Positions 34,352 through 45,575 of a DNA stretch of 64,000 bases are shown here, piece after piece (within the stretch, counting starts at the first letter, position 1; every line of letters begins with the position of its first letter). Source of the DNA: Limnanthes douglasii subsp. nivea (taxonomy: Eukaryota; Streptophyta; Magnoliopsida; Brassicales; Limnanthaceae); assembly GCA_036936605.1 (NCBI GenBank), contig JAUPFV010000002.1, forward strand, positions 197,121,273-197,185,272, written 5' to 3'. The notes under the pieces were generated by a model that saw only the letters and a list, made by a program, of their open reading frames with translations, was not told the DNA's origin and searched no databases. A program made the position numbers and the translations under genes.

Positions 34352-36935
34352 ATGGCACCAAAATGGGCGACAAAGAGGAACTTAGAGAAAACTCAAGAGT
34401 CTAAATTTTAAGACCTTGTTGTTTTGGAAAACTACTTTTCACAGATAGCCCCCAAATATGTATATCTAGAGGATGTTGAGTTGCTCAATTTGAAGGATAG
34501 ATGTTCCATTCCAGAAGATGTTATAGTGAGAGCACCCCTAGTTGGCGAACATCCATATCATGCCCGTGAAAAAAAGACTTGTTTATTTACAACCTTGTTC
34601 GGTTGGGGTCTGTGACTTCCCTTACCTATGTTGATCCACAATTTCTTTAGCGTGATAGGCAGCTGCCCTACTCAGTTATCTGCTAACGGGTGGAGGATGC
34701 TACTCAGTGTAGTTCTTAGCTCGCGTGTGTTAATGATTAAAATATATCTGACCGACTTGTTATTGATGACCGATGTGACTAAACTCGCCACATCCCCTTT
34801 CTGTTACACTCATCTAAAGGGAATGAAAAATATTGTTGAACTCCCTTCGTTAGATAAGAACTGGAAGAACTGCTTTGTGTTTGTATCTGCCAATTGGGAA
34901 TAAACCGATTATGAACCTCCAATTAGAGAGAAAATGAAGATTAAAGTGTAAGCATCAGTAGTATAAGCTTTATGCTGAATTATGCTATAAGTAAAATTAA
35001 TAGTTGACCTCTAGGTGACTGTATATGCAGGTGAATCACCTAATCAGGATTGGTGGAAAGAAATACAGTCCAAAGATTACGTAAATCCCATGATCGAGGT
35101 TGGAAATCTAGACAACTCCACTTGGTTACAAGAACCAAAGCTGCTATGTACGCGGTTTAGATATCTCAGGGGAGGGGGGGGGGGTTGTGGTCGATATCAA
35201 AGTTAACGATCACAAAAGACGGAAAGGTAAAAATAGAAGATGGTGGAGATGCTACGATGGAACGCATCAGATCTCTGATGGAGAAGAGATATCGGGAAAA
35301 TAACAATACTGACATTTGGCTATCAATGCTTTAGACAAATCAGAAAGGTAAATAAGCTTAGGGTTCATCTTCAGTTCCATGCCAGTCAGATGGGCATGTG
35401 GACAAGCTTGCCATTCAAGGGGGAATGAGGTGAATCAGGCTGGAGGCGGTAATCCTGAGGGCTGGAGAACCGTTGATGTTAATCGGGTGCGATCTGAACG
35501 GGATGAGGATAAAGAGTCTGCCTTTTTGGTGAACCCTTGGAACAAAAAGCAAAGATTTATATTAGATGTTGACCGCTCACCACCAAGAAGTTGCAATTAA
35601 GAGATGAGGAAAGCGGGAGTGGGGAGGCCACACGAGGAAACTCCATGGACCTTCCAGCTCTTCTTTCAACCATGCAAGGGCAAGGTGGAAGGTCTGAGAC
35701 TGAAAAAGGTCTTATCGATCTGGTTGAGGACAGTGAAGAAGAGAAGGAAAAAACGTAGCCCAAGAAAGTGATCCCACCAGAGCTAGCAGAAAAGATGAGG
35801 AACTTTGTCAAATCATCAACTGTTCGGTCCTCAACAACATCAATGAAAGTACTTGGCTCACTACCTCCAACAAGAAAAATGGTGAGACCTATAATTGGGA
35901 ATAGTGGTGCTGGACCAAGTCAGCAGAATATGGCCATGAACGAGCTGCTTCCCAAGAAGATCGTCATGCCCCACCCGTAGATACTCATGTTTGAGCAACT
36001 CAAGAGTATTCCAGAGTTATCTTACTATGATGGGATTCCCATGAGTGATATTATACAGCGGCAGGTGGAGCTCGCCATTGAGGTAAGACTGTAAACTATA
36101 AAATAAACTATCAGATAACGCACCACCACTAATTTCTTGTGTTTTGTAGTTGCATCACAATTTAGTTGTTCAGTCATATCGACGTATATCTTCAACGGAT
36201 CTGGAGGTGATGGAGAAGTGGAAACCAGAGCCAATGCTATTTGGGTCAGGAAAAACAACTACTGTCGAGGTCGTGCACTTGAGGCACGCCTATGGCTCTG
36301 CCAAAATTTCCAAGAATAAGACAATATAGGCTAGTGGGAAGCTGCAAACCAAGCTAGATACATTGAAGGAAACTTTAATTTGCAGTGACGAAAAATGCAA
36401 GGTGGTGTCCATAGGTCATACGAAATTGCTAGAACAAAATTATACTCTGATCCAAAGGAATGAGGAACTCATTACTCAAAGCTCCAACCTACTGGACAGA
36501 AACTTGGCTCAGGCCAAGAGCAAGCTGATTGATTGGCAGGAATGTTAGCAGAACATACCCAGTTGAAGTCAAATTTGGAGGAGGTGCATAAGGAGTTCGA
36601 ACTCGAAAGGCGACAATGGAAAGATAGTTTAAAGGCCGCACTGAAGGAATGTGAGGGTCAGATGATGAGCATTGTGATGGATATGATAGCCAGAGAGAAG
36701 GAAGATGCTAAGGCTGAGCCTGGGTTAAAACTTGGGTCCCTCTGTCGCTTGGTTAAAGAGCATGTGCACCCTCAAGATGTTCCTCCTTAAGTTACGCTTG
36801 AGTCTAACATCGCTCTGAACGTTAAAGACCTCGTTGCTGATGTTGCTATGGTTACAGTTGACCCAGTAAGTGCTGCAAACGATCCAGCCTAACCAGATCA
36901 CACCAATCTGCCTCCTCCCCCAAATATTTAGTTGT
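34352..36935 (+). pseudogene. Gypsy-D antisense gene (probably three exons)
   Basis: The ATG at 34352 starts a frame that, after one TAA, shows the conserved domain in altered form: FGWGL, SCPTQLSANGW, LSSRVLMIKIYL, FVFVSANWE. A probable intron runs from GTAAGC near 34949 to TATATGCAG near 35030. A second clear intron lies at 36083-36149 (GTAAGA ... TTTTGTAG) and joins QVELAIE in frame to LHHNLVVQSYRR. A coiled-coil region follows (LLEQNYTLIQRNEELITQSS). Several stops and frameshifts exist. Exon bounds other than the second intron are approximate. It is a more distant relative of the genes in Gypsy-A to C. Confidence 0.65.
36083..36149 (+). other. Intron in the Gypsy-D antisense gene
   Basis: Starts GTAAGACTG after GAG, ends CTTGTGTTTTGTAG before TTGCATCAC; removal keeps the frame and it contains a stop in that frame. 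Its 67 bp length is short but within the plant range. Confidence 0.6.
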
Positions 36936-37510
36936 AGTAAATTATGCGTAATGAAGGACATTAGTTCTTAGAATATATTTTTGTGTAATGTCATACTACT
37001 TCTTAACTTTTGTTTGTCTATTTGAATGGATGTTGAATGATAATGTATGTGAAACCATCTTGGTAGCTGGAGTACATACTTGTTAAACAAGAATTATGAT
37101 ATATATTCCTGGAGATGTGTTTACTACTGCATATAGTTTCATAAGGAGATCCTTACAAGTTCGATCTCTGTAGGGCTCATTGCGTAGCTTAGACAAGAAT
37201 CATCTTTCTAGCTAATTCGCGGCGAGGTCGCATAGACCCTCTTGCGTAGTCTGCTATAGACTTGGTTTGTAACCAGTTCGCTAATATACGCAGTACAAGG
37301 TATGAGGCACAGGATGACCTTTACGTAGCCCGTGGGCATGGCCAATTAGCTCGTTTGTTTTTATAGACACTTGGTCCGGACTCAGTGCGGTCCCTTGCGT
37401 AGCCATATGTGGTGTGGTCAATGACCCATTTGCTAACTGTAAGGATAAAAACTTGTATTAAACACATGGTGGCGAAAGTATAAATCACATTAAGAAGAAA
37501 TTTGATGTTT

Positions 37511-37561
37511 GAGATGCATCGTTAAAAAACCTTCACATGCCACCAGGGAGGAAAAAGAGCG
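37511..37561 (-). other. Conserved noncoding motif after pol (Gypsy-D copy)
   Basis: On -, CGCTCTTTTTCCTCCC, TGGTGGCATGTGAAGG, TTTTTTAACGATGCATC. It lies downstream of the integrase end as in the other elements. Confidence 0.65.
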
Positions 37562-37614
37562 CATCAGTACATTCTAGTTAGATTGGTGAGACAATTTAAG
37601 ATGATTTACATTCC

Positions 37615-38724
37615 AGGGGTGCTTGAGTGCACAACCATCTTGATTAACCAGTCGATATGCCCCACGGTGTCAGGTAGAAATGATTGAATATGGACCCTCC
37701 CGATTAGGTCCTAACTTGACACTTGCTCCACTTTCTGATCCTTGGAATATCTTCTTTAGCACTAGATCACCTACCTTGCAACTACGGGGATTCAACTGAG
37801 AATTGAACCGTCCCCTCACCAAACTTCTGTAATGCTCTGCTCGGACTCGGGCTTGGGCTTGGTCGTGTCGCTCGTTTAGAAGGTCCACGCTTGTCGCTCT
37901 GGCTATCAAATTTGCTTCCTCCTTGTATTTTTCGATTCGATGACTTGGTACAATGATTTCTGCTGGTATGACCGCCTCGGTACCATAAACAAGAGTGAAA
38001 GGTGTATCCCTTATTGTCACCCGTAGAGTAGTTCTATATGCCCAGAAGACTTCGGCCAATTTTTCTGGCCATTTTCCCTTGGCTCCTTCAAGCTTCTTCT
38101 TAATTACCTCAAGTAATGTTCGGTTTGTTACTTCCACTTGTCCATTGGCATAGGGGTAATATGGTGTTGAAAATTGATGGAGGATCCCATATCGTTTACA
38201 GAAGTTGGTGAGTACATAGTTCTTGAACTGTGGGCCATTTTCGATCATCAGGATTCTTGGTATGCCATATCGAGTCAGAATTTGATTATGAATGAAATCA
38301 CATACCTCATATGCTCTTGTGTAGAATAAAGCTTTAGCCTCAACCCATTTGTAAAAATAGTCCACTTCCACGATCAAGAACTCTCTTTCCGGTGGCCATC
38401 GGTAAGGGCCCAACCAGATCTATCCCCCATTTATCAAAAGGGAAGGGAACATGAACGGTTTGAATCAGCTCGCTAGGAATATGTTGTGTATTAGCATATT
38501 CCTGGCATTTATGACACTGCTGCACTAAATTCTCCGCATCAGCCGCTAAATCTGGCCAATAGTATCTTGCCAATAGAAATCATCGGATTAGAGTCTGATG
38601 TCCATAATGAGCGCCTGCCTCTCTTGAATGTAAGTCTCGTAGGATTGAATTTACGTCTATACGATTGAGGCAACGTAGTAGAGGTCGGTAGCGCTTTTCC
38701 TGTAAAGAACATTATCGAGCACAC
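37615..38724 (-). pseudogene. Gypsy-D integrase
   Basis: The zinc region (QQCHKCQEYAN) and the core EVDYFYKWVEA, IENGPQFKN and NGQVEVTNR are present, with a C-terminal REGPYSI module and NVNHLKL. The second catalytic residue is Glu rather than Asp: TDNGPQF has become IENGPQF (codon 38243-38241). At least one frameshift separates the zinc region from the core near 38400. The enzyme would not be expected to work. Confidence 0.9.
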
Positions 38725-38759
38725 AATATTTTGCTGCCTTGAGTTGCAGGGTTCGAGCC

Positions 38760-41358
38760 TCAGTTTTATTGGCTGACAGTTGTGCGGATGTCAAATATTG
38801 CAGATAATATTGCCTCTAGTCGGTTGTGTCGGCAATCATATGGATGACTTCTTCTTTGGGGACTAGCTCAGTTGTTGGTAGTTGCTAAAAAGTACCAGAG
38901 GACTTTCCCCCAAGGCCGGTATCTTAGCTAACAGGTCTGCAACAGAATTTGCAGAGCGTGGAATCTGTTCATACAAGACGCAGACAATTTTGGATTCATA
39001 TTCCTTTAGTAGGAATTGAACAGTCAATCATCCCTCGACTATCGTGTTTGGTGGCAGATAGTCCCTTGACTTTCAAATGTCCATTGACAGTCCCTCGACT
39101 ATCACGTTTGGATAAAGTTAGACCACCAGATCCTCTGATCCATGCGAGGTTGACACGTGTCACCATAGTCCCCAGGTTTTTATATCATTACTAGTCCATT
39201 GAGTTTAGGTCAAACCCAAAATGTAGAATATTACGGATAACTAAACTCAAGGGACTAGTGGTGATACAAAAATCTGGGGACTATGGTGACACGTGTTAGC
39301 CTCTCATGGATCAAAGGATCCGGTGGACTAACTTTATCCAAACGCGATAGTCCAGGGACTGTCAACAGACATTTGAAAGTCAAGGGACTATCTGCCACCA
39401 AACGCGATAGCCGAGGGATGATGTACAGTTCAAAGCCTCCTTTAGTATAACAAAGTAATCTCGAATTCTTTCCTGCTTAGCATCATAGGCGCCCACTTCC
39501 TGGTTTACCACTAACTGCGAATCTGATTTGATCTTAATGCTCTGCGCTCCACAAATAAAATCCAACTTCATGCCACAAAGAGCAGCCTTGTATTCTGCTA
39601 CATTATTTGTGACCGAGAAGTTAAATTTGACCGCCTGCTTGATTTCCTCTCCATCCGGAAATTGCAGCACGACTCCATCCCCTCTGTTAGATGTATAAGA
39701 TGCGCCATCGACTTCAATGATCCACTCATTCTGATTTTATGCTTCAGTTTTCTCTATTTTGTCGGTTTTCGGCCTAGAGGACGAGAATTCTGCCAGGAAG
39801 TCAGCAATAACCTAGCCCTTAATAGTTATGAGCGGTTCAAAGTGTAAATCATATTCACCAAGATCGACTCTCGACTTAGTCAGGCATCCCGATACATCAG
39901 GCTTCTGTAGTACTGCTCGCAAGGGAAAGACTATTCGCTCGGATTCTTGGAAATATGGGTGCATTCGCCTGGCCGCGGTGACCAAGCCCAGGGCTAGCTT
40001 CTCTTGGTTAAGTTAAATTGTTTCTGAATCTACTAAAGTCTTACTAGTATAATACACCGGTCTTTGTACTCCATTATGCTCACGGATCAGGACTGAACTG
40101 ACAGAGAACAGGGATACTGATAGATACAAAATAATGGTTCACCGGCCACTGGTGCATATAAAATATCTGGAGAAGTGATATAAAACTTGAGCTCGGCGAA
40201 AGCTTTATCGCAGTCTTCTATCCAGGTAAACTTCTTAGCCTCTCTTAGAATCTCGAAAAAATGGCGAATCTTGTCTGATGCCCGACAAATAAACCTTGAC
40301 AGTGCTGCTAGGCGTCCCGTGAGGCACTGCACCTCTCTGATATTCTTTGGAGGTTCCATTTCCAAAATTGCATTCAACTGGACAAGATCGGCCTCGATAC
40401 CTCGCTGACTCACTACATAGCCAAGGAACTTTCCCTTAGAGACCCCAAATGAGTATTTATCTGGGTTATGTATAAGATTAAATTGTTAGAGTAAGTGAAA
40501 AACTACCAGCAATGTCTCTATATGTTGTTTTTTTGGTATGGGGTTTGACAATAATATCGTCAATATATGCCTCTAAATGTTTTCCCAAATGATCCTGAAA
40601 AATATGGTTTACCAATCGCTAGTATGTAAATCCTGCGTTCTTTAATCTGAAGGGCATGACTGTATAATAGTATAAGCCCCTCTCGGTGTGGAATGCGTTA
40701 TGATCTTGATCAGATGGATGAAGTCGAATCTGATTGTACCCGGAGTAAGCATCCATAAATGAAAGGTATTTGCAACCAGAAGCTAAGTCTACAAGTTGAT
40801 CGACACGTGGTAAGGTAAATGCATCCTTGGGAGATCTTTGGTTTAGGTCGGTAAAGTCCACGCACATCCGCCATTGACCTCTTTTATTCTTGACTAATAC
40901 AGAATTTGTTATCCAGACCGGGTATCGTGCTTTTCAGATATGCCCGAGTCGAGTTAACTTGGCCACGTCTTCTAGTATGGCCTCTTGTTTTTCCACTGAA
41001 AATGGCGTTTTTGGCATACCGGCTTGGAACACGGGGTAATGGCCAATTCTTGACATATAATAGAGGGGATGACCCCAAAAACATATAATGATTCCCATGC
41101 GAACACATCTAAGTTCTTGTAAAACAAAGTAATTAAGAATTTCTTAAAGTTCGGAGATAACTTACCCCCCATCGGAGCTGGCGGCCTTCGGCTATTAGCT
41201 TATCCACTATTTCTGAAATTGCATCAATAGAACGATCGAGTTGGCGAGGATCATCGACTGGGTCCGGCGAGGGTTGAACCAATGCCTCCGTGTCAGGGAC
41301 CCCCTTGTCGTTTAATTTCTATCGGACCGGCTTGGATGGATCCACCGTAGCCACATAT
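38760..41358 (-). pseudogene. Gypsy-D reverse transcriptase and RNase H
   Basis: In broken frames: FAWE and QKRHFQW (41172-41000), MCVDFTDLNQRSPKDAF and MDAYSGYNQIRL (40867-40720), YIDDI (near 40560), IREVQCLTGRLAALSRFI (about 40340), then RNase H pieces (FSVTNNVAEYKAALCGM, KSDSQLVVN at 39620-39490) and, beyond the MITE at 39027-39422, FLLKEYESKIVCVLYEQIPR. Frameshifts and stops occur throughout. Confidence 0.87.
39027..39422. mobile_element. 396 bp foldback MITE inside Gypsy-D RNase H
   Basis: The two halves are imperfect inverted copies. The left starts ATCATCCCTCGACTATCGTG and the right ends, inverted, ATCATCCCTCGGCTATCGCG. Complementarity continues nearly to the centre around 39225 (TTGAGTTTAG ... 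CTAAACTCAA), leaving a short loop. Coding homology to RNase H stops on one side and resumes on the other. Flanking GAACTGTAC and TGACTGTTC (minus strand) could be a decayed 9 bp duplication, which would suggest a Mutator-type origin; this is weak. The element is non-coding. Confidence 0.9.
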
Positions 41359-41864
41359 CAAGTTCTTGGTCTGCTTTGGCTTCCTCGAATTATACCCACT
41401 GAATTCCTTACTGGGTATTTCATGCATTGGAGGAATGTGCATGGTGTCTCCTCCATCCATGCAGCCACGGTCTCCCAATGATGGCAGGGTACGGGCTCGG
41501 TGCATCTGAAATGATAAATAGTGTTTTTAGCTTTTTTTTTCGTTGCTCCATGCCCAACCTTTACCAGCAGCTCTACTTCTCTAACGCACTGCGAAGTTCT
41601 TCCCTCATAGCCGACCAACGTTCGCTGAGCGGACCGATATAGGGGAATATTTAGCATACGGTCAAAACTATCTTTGAATATTATGTTAGCAGAGCTGCCC
41701 CCATCAACTAGAGCGCGGGTTACCATAACTCCTACAATGTCCATATGAATGGTTAATGCACCCTCATGAGGTAGGCTGACACCTCTAAGGTCGTCAACAT
41801 TAAAGGTGAGGTCGGCCACTGGATCTATGTAGCTACGGTAGGAGTTAGCGTCTATTTCGTACAC
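41358..41864 (-). pseudogene. Gypsy-D protease region
   Basis: DLRGVSLPHEGALTIHMDIV precedes the aspartic protease core RALVDGGSSANIIF (where DTGSSAN is usual), then LVGYEGRTSQCVREVELLV. The order matches gypsy proteases in this window. A frameshift follows after the KKAKNTIYHF block. Confidence 0.85.
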
Positions 41865-41869
41865 ATTGA

Positions 41870-43742
41870 ATTCATTCTTTGCTCGCTTATTAGAGGTGGT
41901 TCCCTGTGAGGCTGCAAAATTACCCCCGCGATTGTGTAGAGGGACATAACGACATTACAACTGGTAAATATTGTTGGCGACCTTAGATTTTTTTTCCAAT
42001 TCCAGTGCTTTGCTGGGGCGTATCCGTTGAATGTGTGATTTTCGAACTGTCTCCCGTAATCATAAGGAGCCACTGTTGTTTGTTGGCCTCTCCCGATTCC
42101 TCATTTCTAGGATTTTCAGCAATGGGTGATCGAACCTCTTTACGGTGATCCTGTTGTGAGCGTTTAATAAACTGAACTAATTCTCTGTAATCAATGAGTC
42201 GTTGGATCTCCTCCCTGAGTTTCCAACATTCATCTGTTGAATGTTCATGGTTGTTATGATAAACATAGAAGTATCGGTTGGACCGTTTGAACGCGGGAGC
42301 GCTCATCGTATGGGGCGTCTGGTACTTTGTTCTCCCCCTCGTTCGATCATATATCATGGAAATAACTTCGGTTAAGGGGGCGAATCGTCTGGTTGGATGC
42401 TCGAATTGATGAGGACGTCGTCTGGGCTCTCTCTGAGGCTGCTCTTCAATCCGTTTCCTCTCGAATCCTCCTTCCTTGGCGTCTGACCCATTCCACTTAG
42501 GCGAGCCACCCTTTCGATCATCATCAACTCTGATAAAGGTATCACCTCGTGCGATTAGGACTCCCATGTTTTTCGTTGGGAATTTGTTGAGGTCCGCGTA
42601 GAGTTCCCTTTTTTGGTCAAGCCCTCTTTTTAGTGATGCCATCGCCATGTTTTACGCTAAATCCGGTAAAAAATTTATAGCATGAACAAATCGTCTAACA
42701 TAACTTTTAAGGGACTCACCTCGTCGCTGATAAAGATCCATGATCGAATCCCGCTCATGCTTGAGCTTCTTGTTTCCAACGAACTATTCTCTAAATGTTT
42801 TCAAGAGACCAATGAAGTCGTAGATGGACCATTTCGGTAGGCTACTAAACCAATCCATCGCATTACCCTAGAGGGTCATAGACAGCGCTTGGCACAGCAT
42901 CGCGTCATCTGGGTTGAAATCCATCATCATGTTGTGGAACTATTCCAGATTCCTTTCAGGGTATTCTGTTCCATCTTAGGCCTCCATTAAAAAAGGATCA
43001 AACTTCATTGGGAGTTGGGCCTCGAGAATATTTTCAGAGAACGTTGATTCCTTCAGTATGTAACCTGAGAGCCTCAAATGAACTTGGTTATAGCAGATAT
43101 CCTCCTCCTCTCTTGCTCGCTTGGAAGACGTTGGGCCCGCCTCTTTTCTAGGCCCTAGGTCGTCAGCTTGATTCTTGTCGCCGATTTCTCTTTTTCCTTC
43201 TTGCTTGTCGTCACGCCTGGATGATCGTTCTACTTTGTTAACCTTGCTGGCCTCCGGACCGGATTGGTGATTGGTCCGATTTGTACCCTTGAACTTAGCC
43301 GTGACGGCGTGAATAGTGTCGTTCATTCATGCCATGGTAGGTGCAGAACATATTCCCTCGCATCACGCTCACACACAACCCTTAGTTGCTCCTGTTGAAG
43401 GAACTGGATTTGCTGCTCCAGTTATTGGAGCATCGATTTAACAGTTGTGCTGGCTTCCATCACCTCCTAGGCCCCAAGGATGTCTTTGGGTCGACAACGT
43501 TGGGTGTCGACATCGGTGATGATCGCGGGTGGTAACGGCTGGTGCGCCGATTCTGCTACCCCGACATGTGCCATGAAGTCGGCCTCTTGGGTAGCAACAG
43601 GGACAGGGTACAAGTTACTTTGCCTAGGTGGTTGATTCGTTACCGCCCTCCTACTGATTGCTTCCTCACTCGATTCCTGGTTTTCTCTCTCGATTTCTAA
43701 ACTAGTGACTACCGTGGTTAATGAATGATTACGATTTCCCAT
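41870..43742 (-). pseudogene. Gypsy-D gag
   Basis: A likely start is ATG at 43742 (MGNRNHSLTTVV), just inside the 5' LTR. A charged, low-complexity region (RSSRRDDKQEGKREIGDK) follows, then the gag core in broken form and the late block SLKRGLDQKRELYADLNKFP with a knuckle-like YHNNHEHSTDECWKLREEI (about 42270-42210). Several stops are present. Confidence 0.85.
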
Positions 43743-43758
43743 AGATGACACCAAATTT

Positions 43759-44367
43759 TATTACGGGAAATAACAAAGTTATGCTAATGTAATAAAATTT
43801 GATTAGTCAGAGAAGAGAAGATGCTATATTTATCTTAGAGAACTTCCATACTTATAATTCTCCCTGTTAGTGGGCAGTTACAAATTCATTTACCCCACTT
43901 AATGTGCCCACTACCGCACTTACATCACGTCTCCTTTAATTAAGGCTGTATTTACTAAATAGTTTGACTAAAACTCTTAATCATCATTAAACGATAACTT
44001 GGAAACGGTTTCCTCTTTTAAACAGTTGCGCAAACATGCACTAACCCAAGCGGGGCTCGGTGATGACTCTCTTACTTGTCTCCATTTTTTAGCTCAAGAT
44101 ACAGCACAATCTGAGCTGAGCTTTAGTTGTTCGAGCGCGCTCGGTCATCAATATTTGGAATTCGCTCGATCATTCATTAGCTCGTTCAACTTTGAGCCAT
44201 GCACAGTCGGCTCGTTCATCCAACTTATTCGTTGGAATCAACCACTACTCGCTTATTTGAGACATCTTCGTTTATCTTCATAGCCTGAGCTCGTCATTTA
44301 TCTTTCTCAGTCTTGCATCTGCTCGGTTGTTTGGCGTTCGACTCGGCTGGAAAATACCCCCTCATCA
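43759..44367 (-). repeat. 5' LTR of Gypsy-D
   Basis: Matches 33128-33737. The first dinucleotide on + is TA instead of TG, a simple decay. The internal side, on -, reads AAATTTGGTGTCATCTATGG, the presumed primer-binding region. Confidence 0.92.
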
Positions 44368-44372
44368 AGATG

Positions 44373-45022
44373 CAGGATTCTATAGAGTATTGATGTCCTC
44401 ATAATCTCACATGGCTACCAATGCGCCCTTTCGATGAGGTTGTTTCTCGTAAGAATGTGTGTCTTACTGAATTTAAGGATTGATTCGAGGAAGGTTTGTG
44501 TTATTAGCAGAAAATGCTTATGGTGTTCTTTGAGAAGATTTAACTTATGTATCTTTGCAATTGGATCGAAGAGGAGTTAAAGCATTGGTATAGTATACTT
44601 GTAGGGATTTCAAGGTGATGTGGTATTTGATTGTTGTGGTAAAATTTTAGGAGTTAGCTTGGAGAAATTTTGATACCTGGAAGCGCTTTGATTAATATTG
44701 AAAGATCCGTATACACTCGTATGAGTTGAAAGCTTTGGTGAATTATCTATCACGCATGCCACTCGATATTCAGCAAACCTTTCAGTGATATTGAAGTAAT
44801 TGTAAATGACAAAAATAGGTTGTTTATTTGGTTTTGGTTTTTCCATAAACTGAGATGAAGAAAGATCTTCAAACTACGCAATAACAATAAAATGAAAATG
44901 AATCGGAAAAGTTGATGTTTCAGATGAAGGTGGTAGTGAAGTGAAATCTTGCAGGCTATATTCTCTTTCTATCACTTGGATTTGTATGTAATGGAAGAAT
45001 GAATAAAGAGAGAATATTTATA
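44373..45022 (-). pseudogene. Gypsy-C antisense gene, N-terminus and promoter
   Basis: Beyond Gypsy-D the antisense gene resumes. The ATG at 44846 starts MEKPKPNKQPIFVIYNYFNI, and EYRVACVIDN and SVYGSFNINQSAS follow; these line up with the N-terminal segment of the Gypsy-A gene (VFGAYDYL, EYKAVGLIYNG, KYGNFDPNLV). TATAAATA on - at 45022-45015 lies about 170 bp upstream, the same distance as in Gypsy-A. This shows that Gypsy-D landed inside the antisense coding sequence. Confidence 0.72.
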
Positions 45023-45481
45023 GAAGAAGTAGTGAAGAAGAAAGTGAGAAGAGAATATGAAAAGTTAATAGCAGTTATATGTTGAAAAATGAGTCGACAA
45101 ATGGTTGCATACTGTAAGGTATAGTAACACTTGTAAATTGTTAGACCTAATAGTATGATGCATGTGTATTAGGGGTACTCAATGAGTATCTATTTTTCAC
45201 TAGAGAAACGATTGAAATGGCCACGTGTAAATTCGATGCAAACTTAGAAAGATTGTGTAGAGATCCGAGGTTGCTTAAAGTTTAATGATGAACAATTATG
45301 ATTCGAGGAGACCTAAAACATAATGATTGGTAGTATTGATTCAAAGCGTCTTAAGGTATAATGATGGGTGGTTTTTATTTGAAGCGATTTTAAAGTATGA
45401 TAATTGACATTGTTGGTATGAAGTGCCCACAAAGCAATTTTAGTCCTTATTCATCTTTCTTCATAAGGACTAGGGGGCTAC

Positions 45482-45575
45482 TAATAAGGATATAGATTAT
45501 TAGGGACTTCAAAAATTAGAGAAATAATTTATTGTAAGTAGCATTATAAAGTTACTGGGATGAGATTCATGTTAA
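45482..45575 (+). repeat. Truncated 3' LTR of Gypsy-C
   Basis: Preceded by the polypurine tract GGACTAGGGGGCTAC. It matches the first 95 bp of the 5' LTR (with TA for TG at the start), then similarity stops after CATGTTAA. The remaining 230 bp of LTR and the second copy of the expected target duplication GATGT are missing. Confidence 0.8.

Larger units (their letters stand above)
33128..44367 (-). mobile_element. Gypsy-D: old Tat-like element, 11.24 kb
   Basis: LTRs of about 610 bp (33128-33737 and 43759-44367) are flanked by AGATG on both sides. pol is on -, so the 5' LTR is the right one. Its minus-strand order is gag, protease, RT, RNase H (interrupted by a MITE), integrase, then a convergent plus-strand gene. 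The LTRs differ at many positions (clearly more than those of Gypsy-B), so the insertion is old. Its coding regions have frameshifts, stops and a mutated integrase site. Confidence 0.93.
13214..45575 (+). mobile_element. Gypsy-C: Tat-like element split by three insertions
   Basis: Its order on + is: 5' LTR (13214-13535), leader, gag (13648-14585), Gypsy-B, gag continued (23524-24003), AT-rich block (about 24004-26933), protease to integrase (26934-29958), repeat spacer, antisense gene (30984-33122), Gypsy-D, antisense gene N-terminus (44373-44846), polypurine tract and 94 bp of 3' LTR (45482-45575). Both nested gypsies are bounded by duplicated sites. The family is related to Gypsy-A: similar LTR start, polypurine tract and TTCGAAGTG repeats. 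It is dead. Confidence 0.85.

Noticed and set aside
43999..44283. ORF of 94 codons on + inside the right LTR of Gypsy-D
   Set aside because: It lies wholly within LTR sequence and is not conserved as an open frame in the other copy (33.4-33.7 kb).
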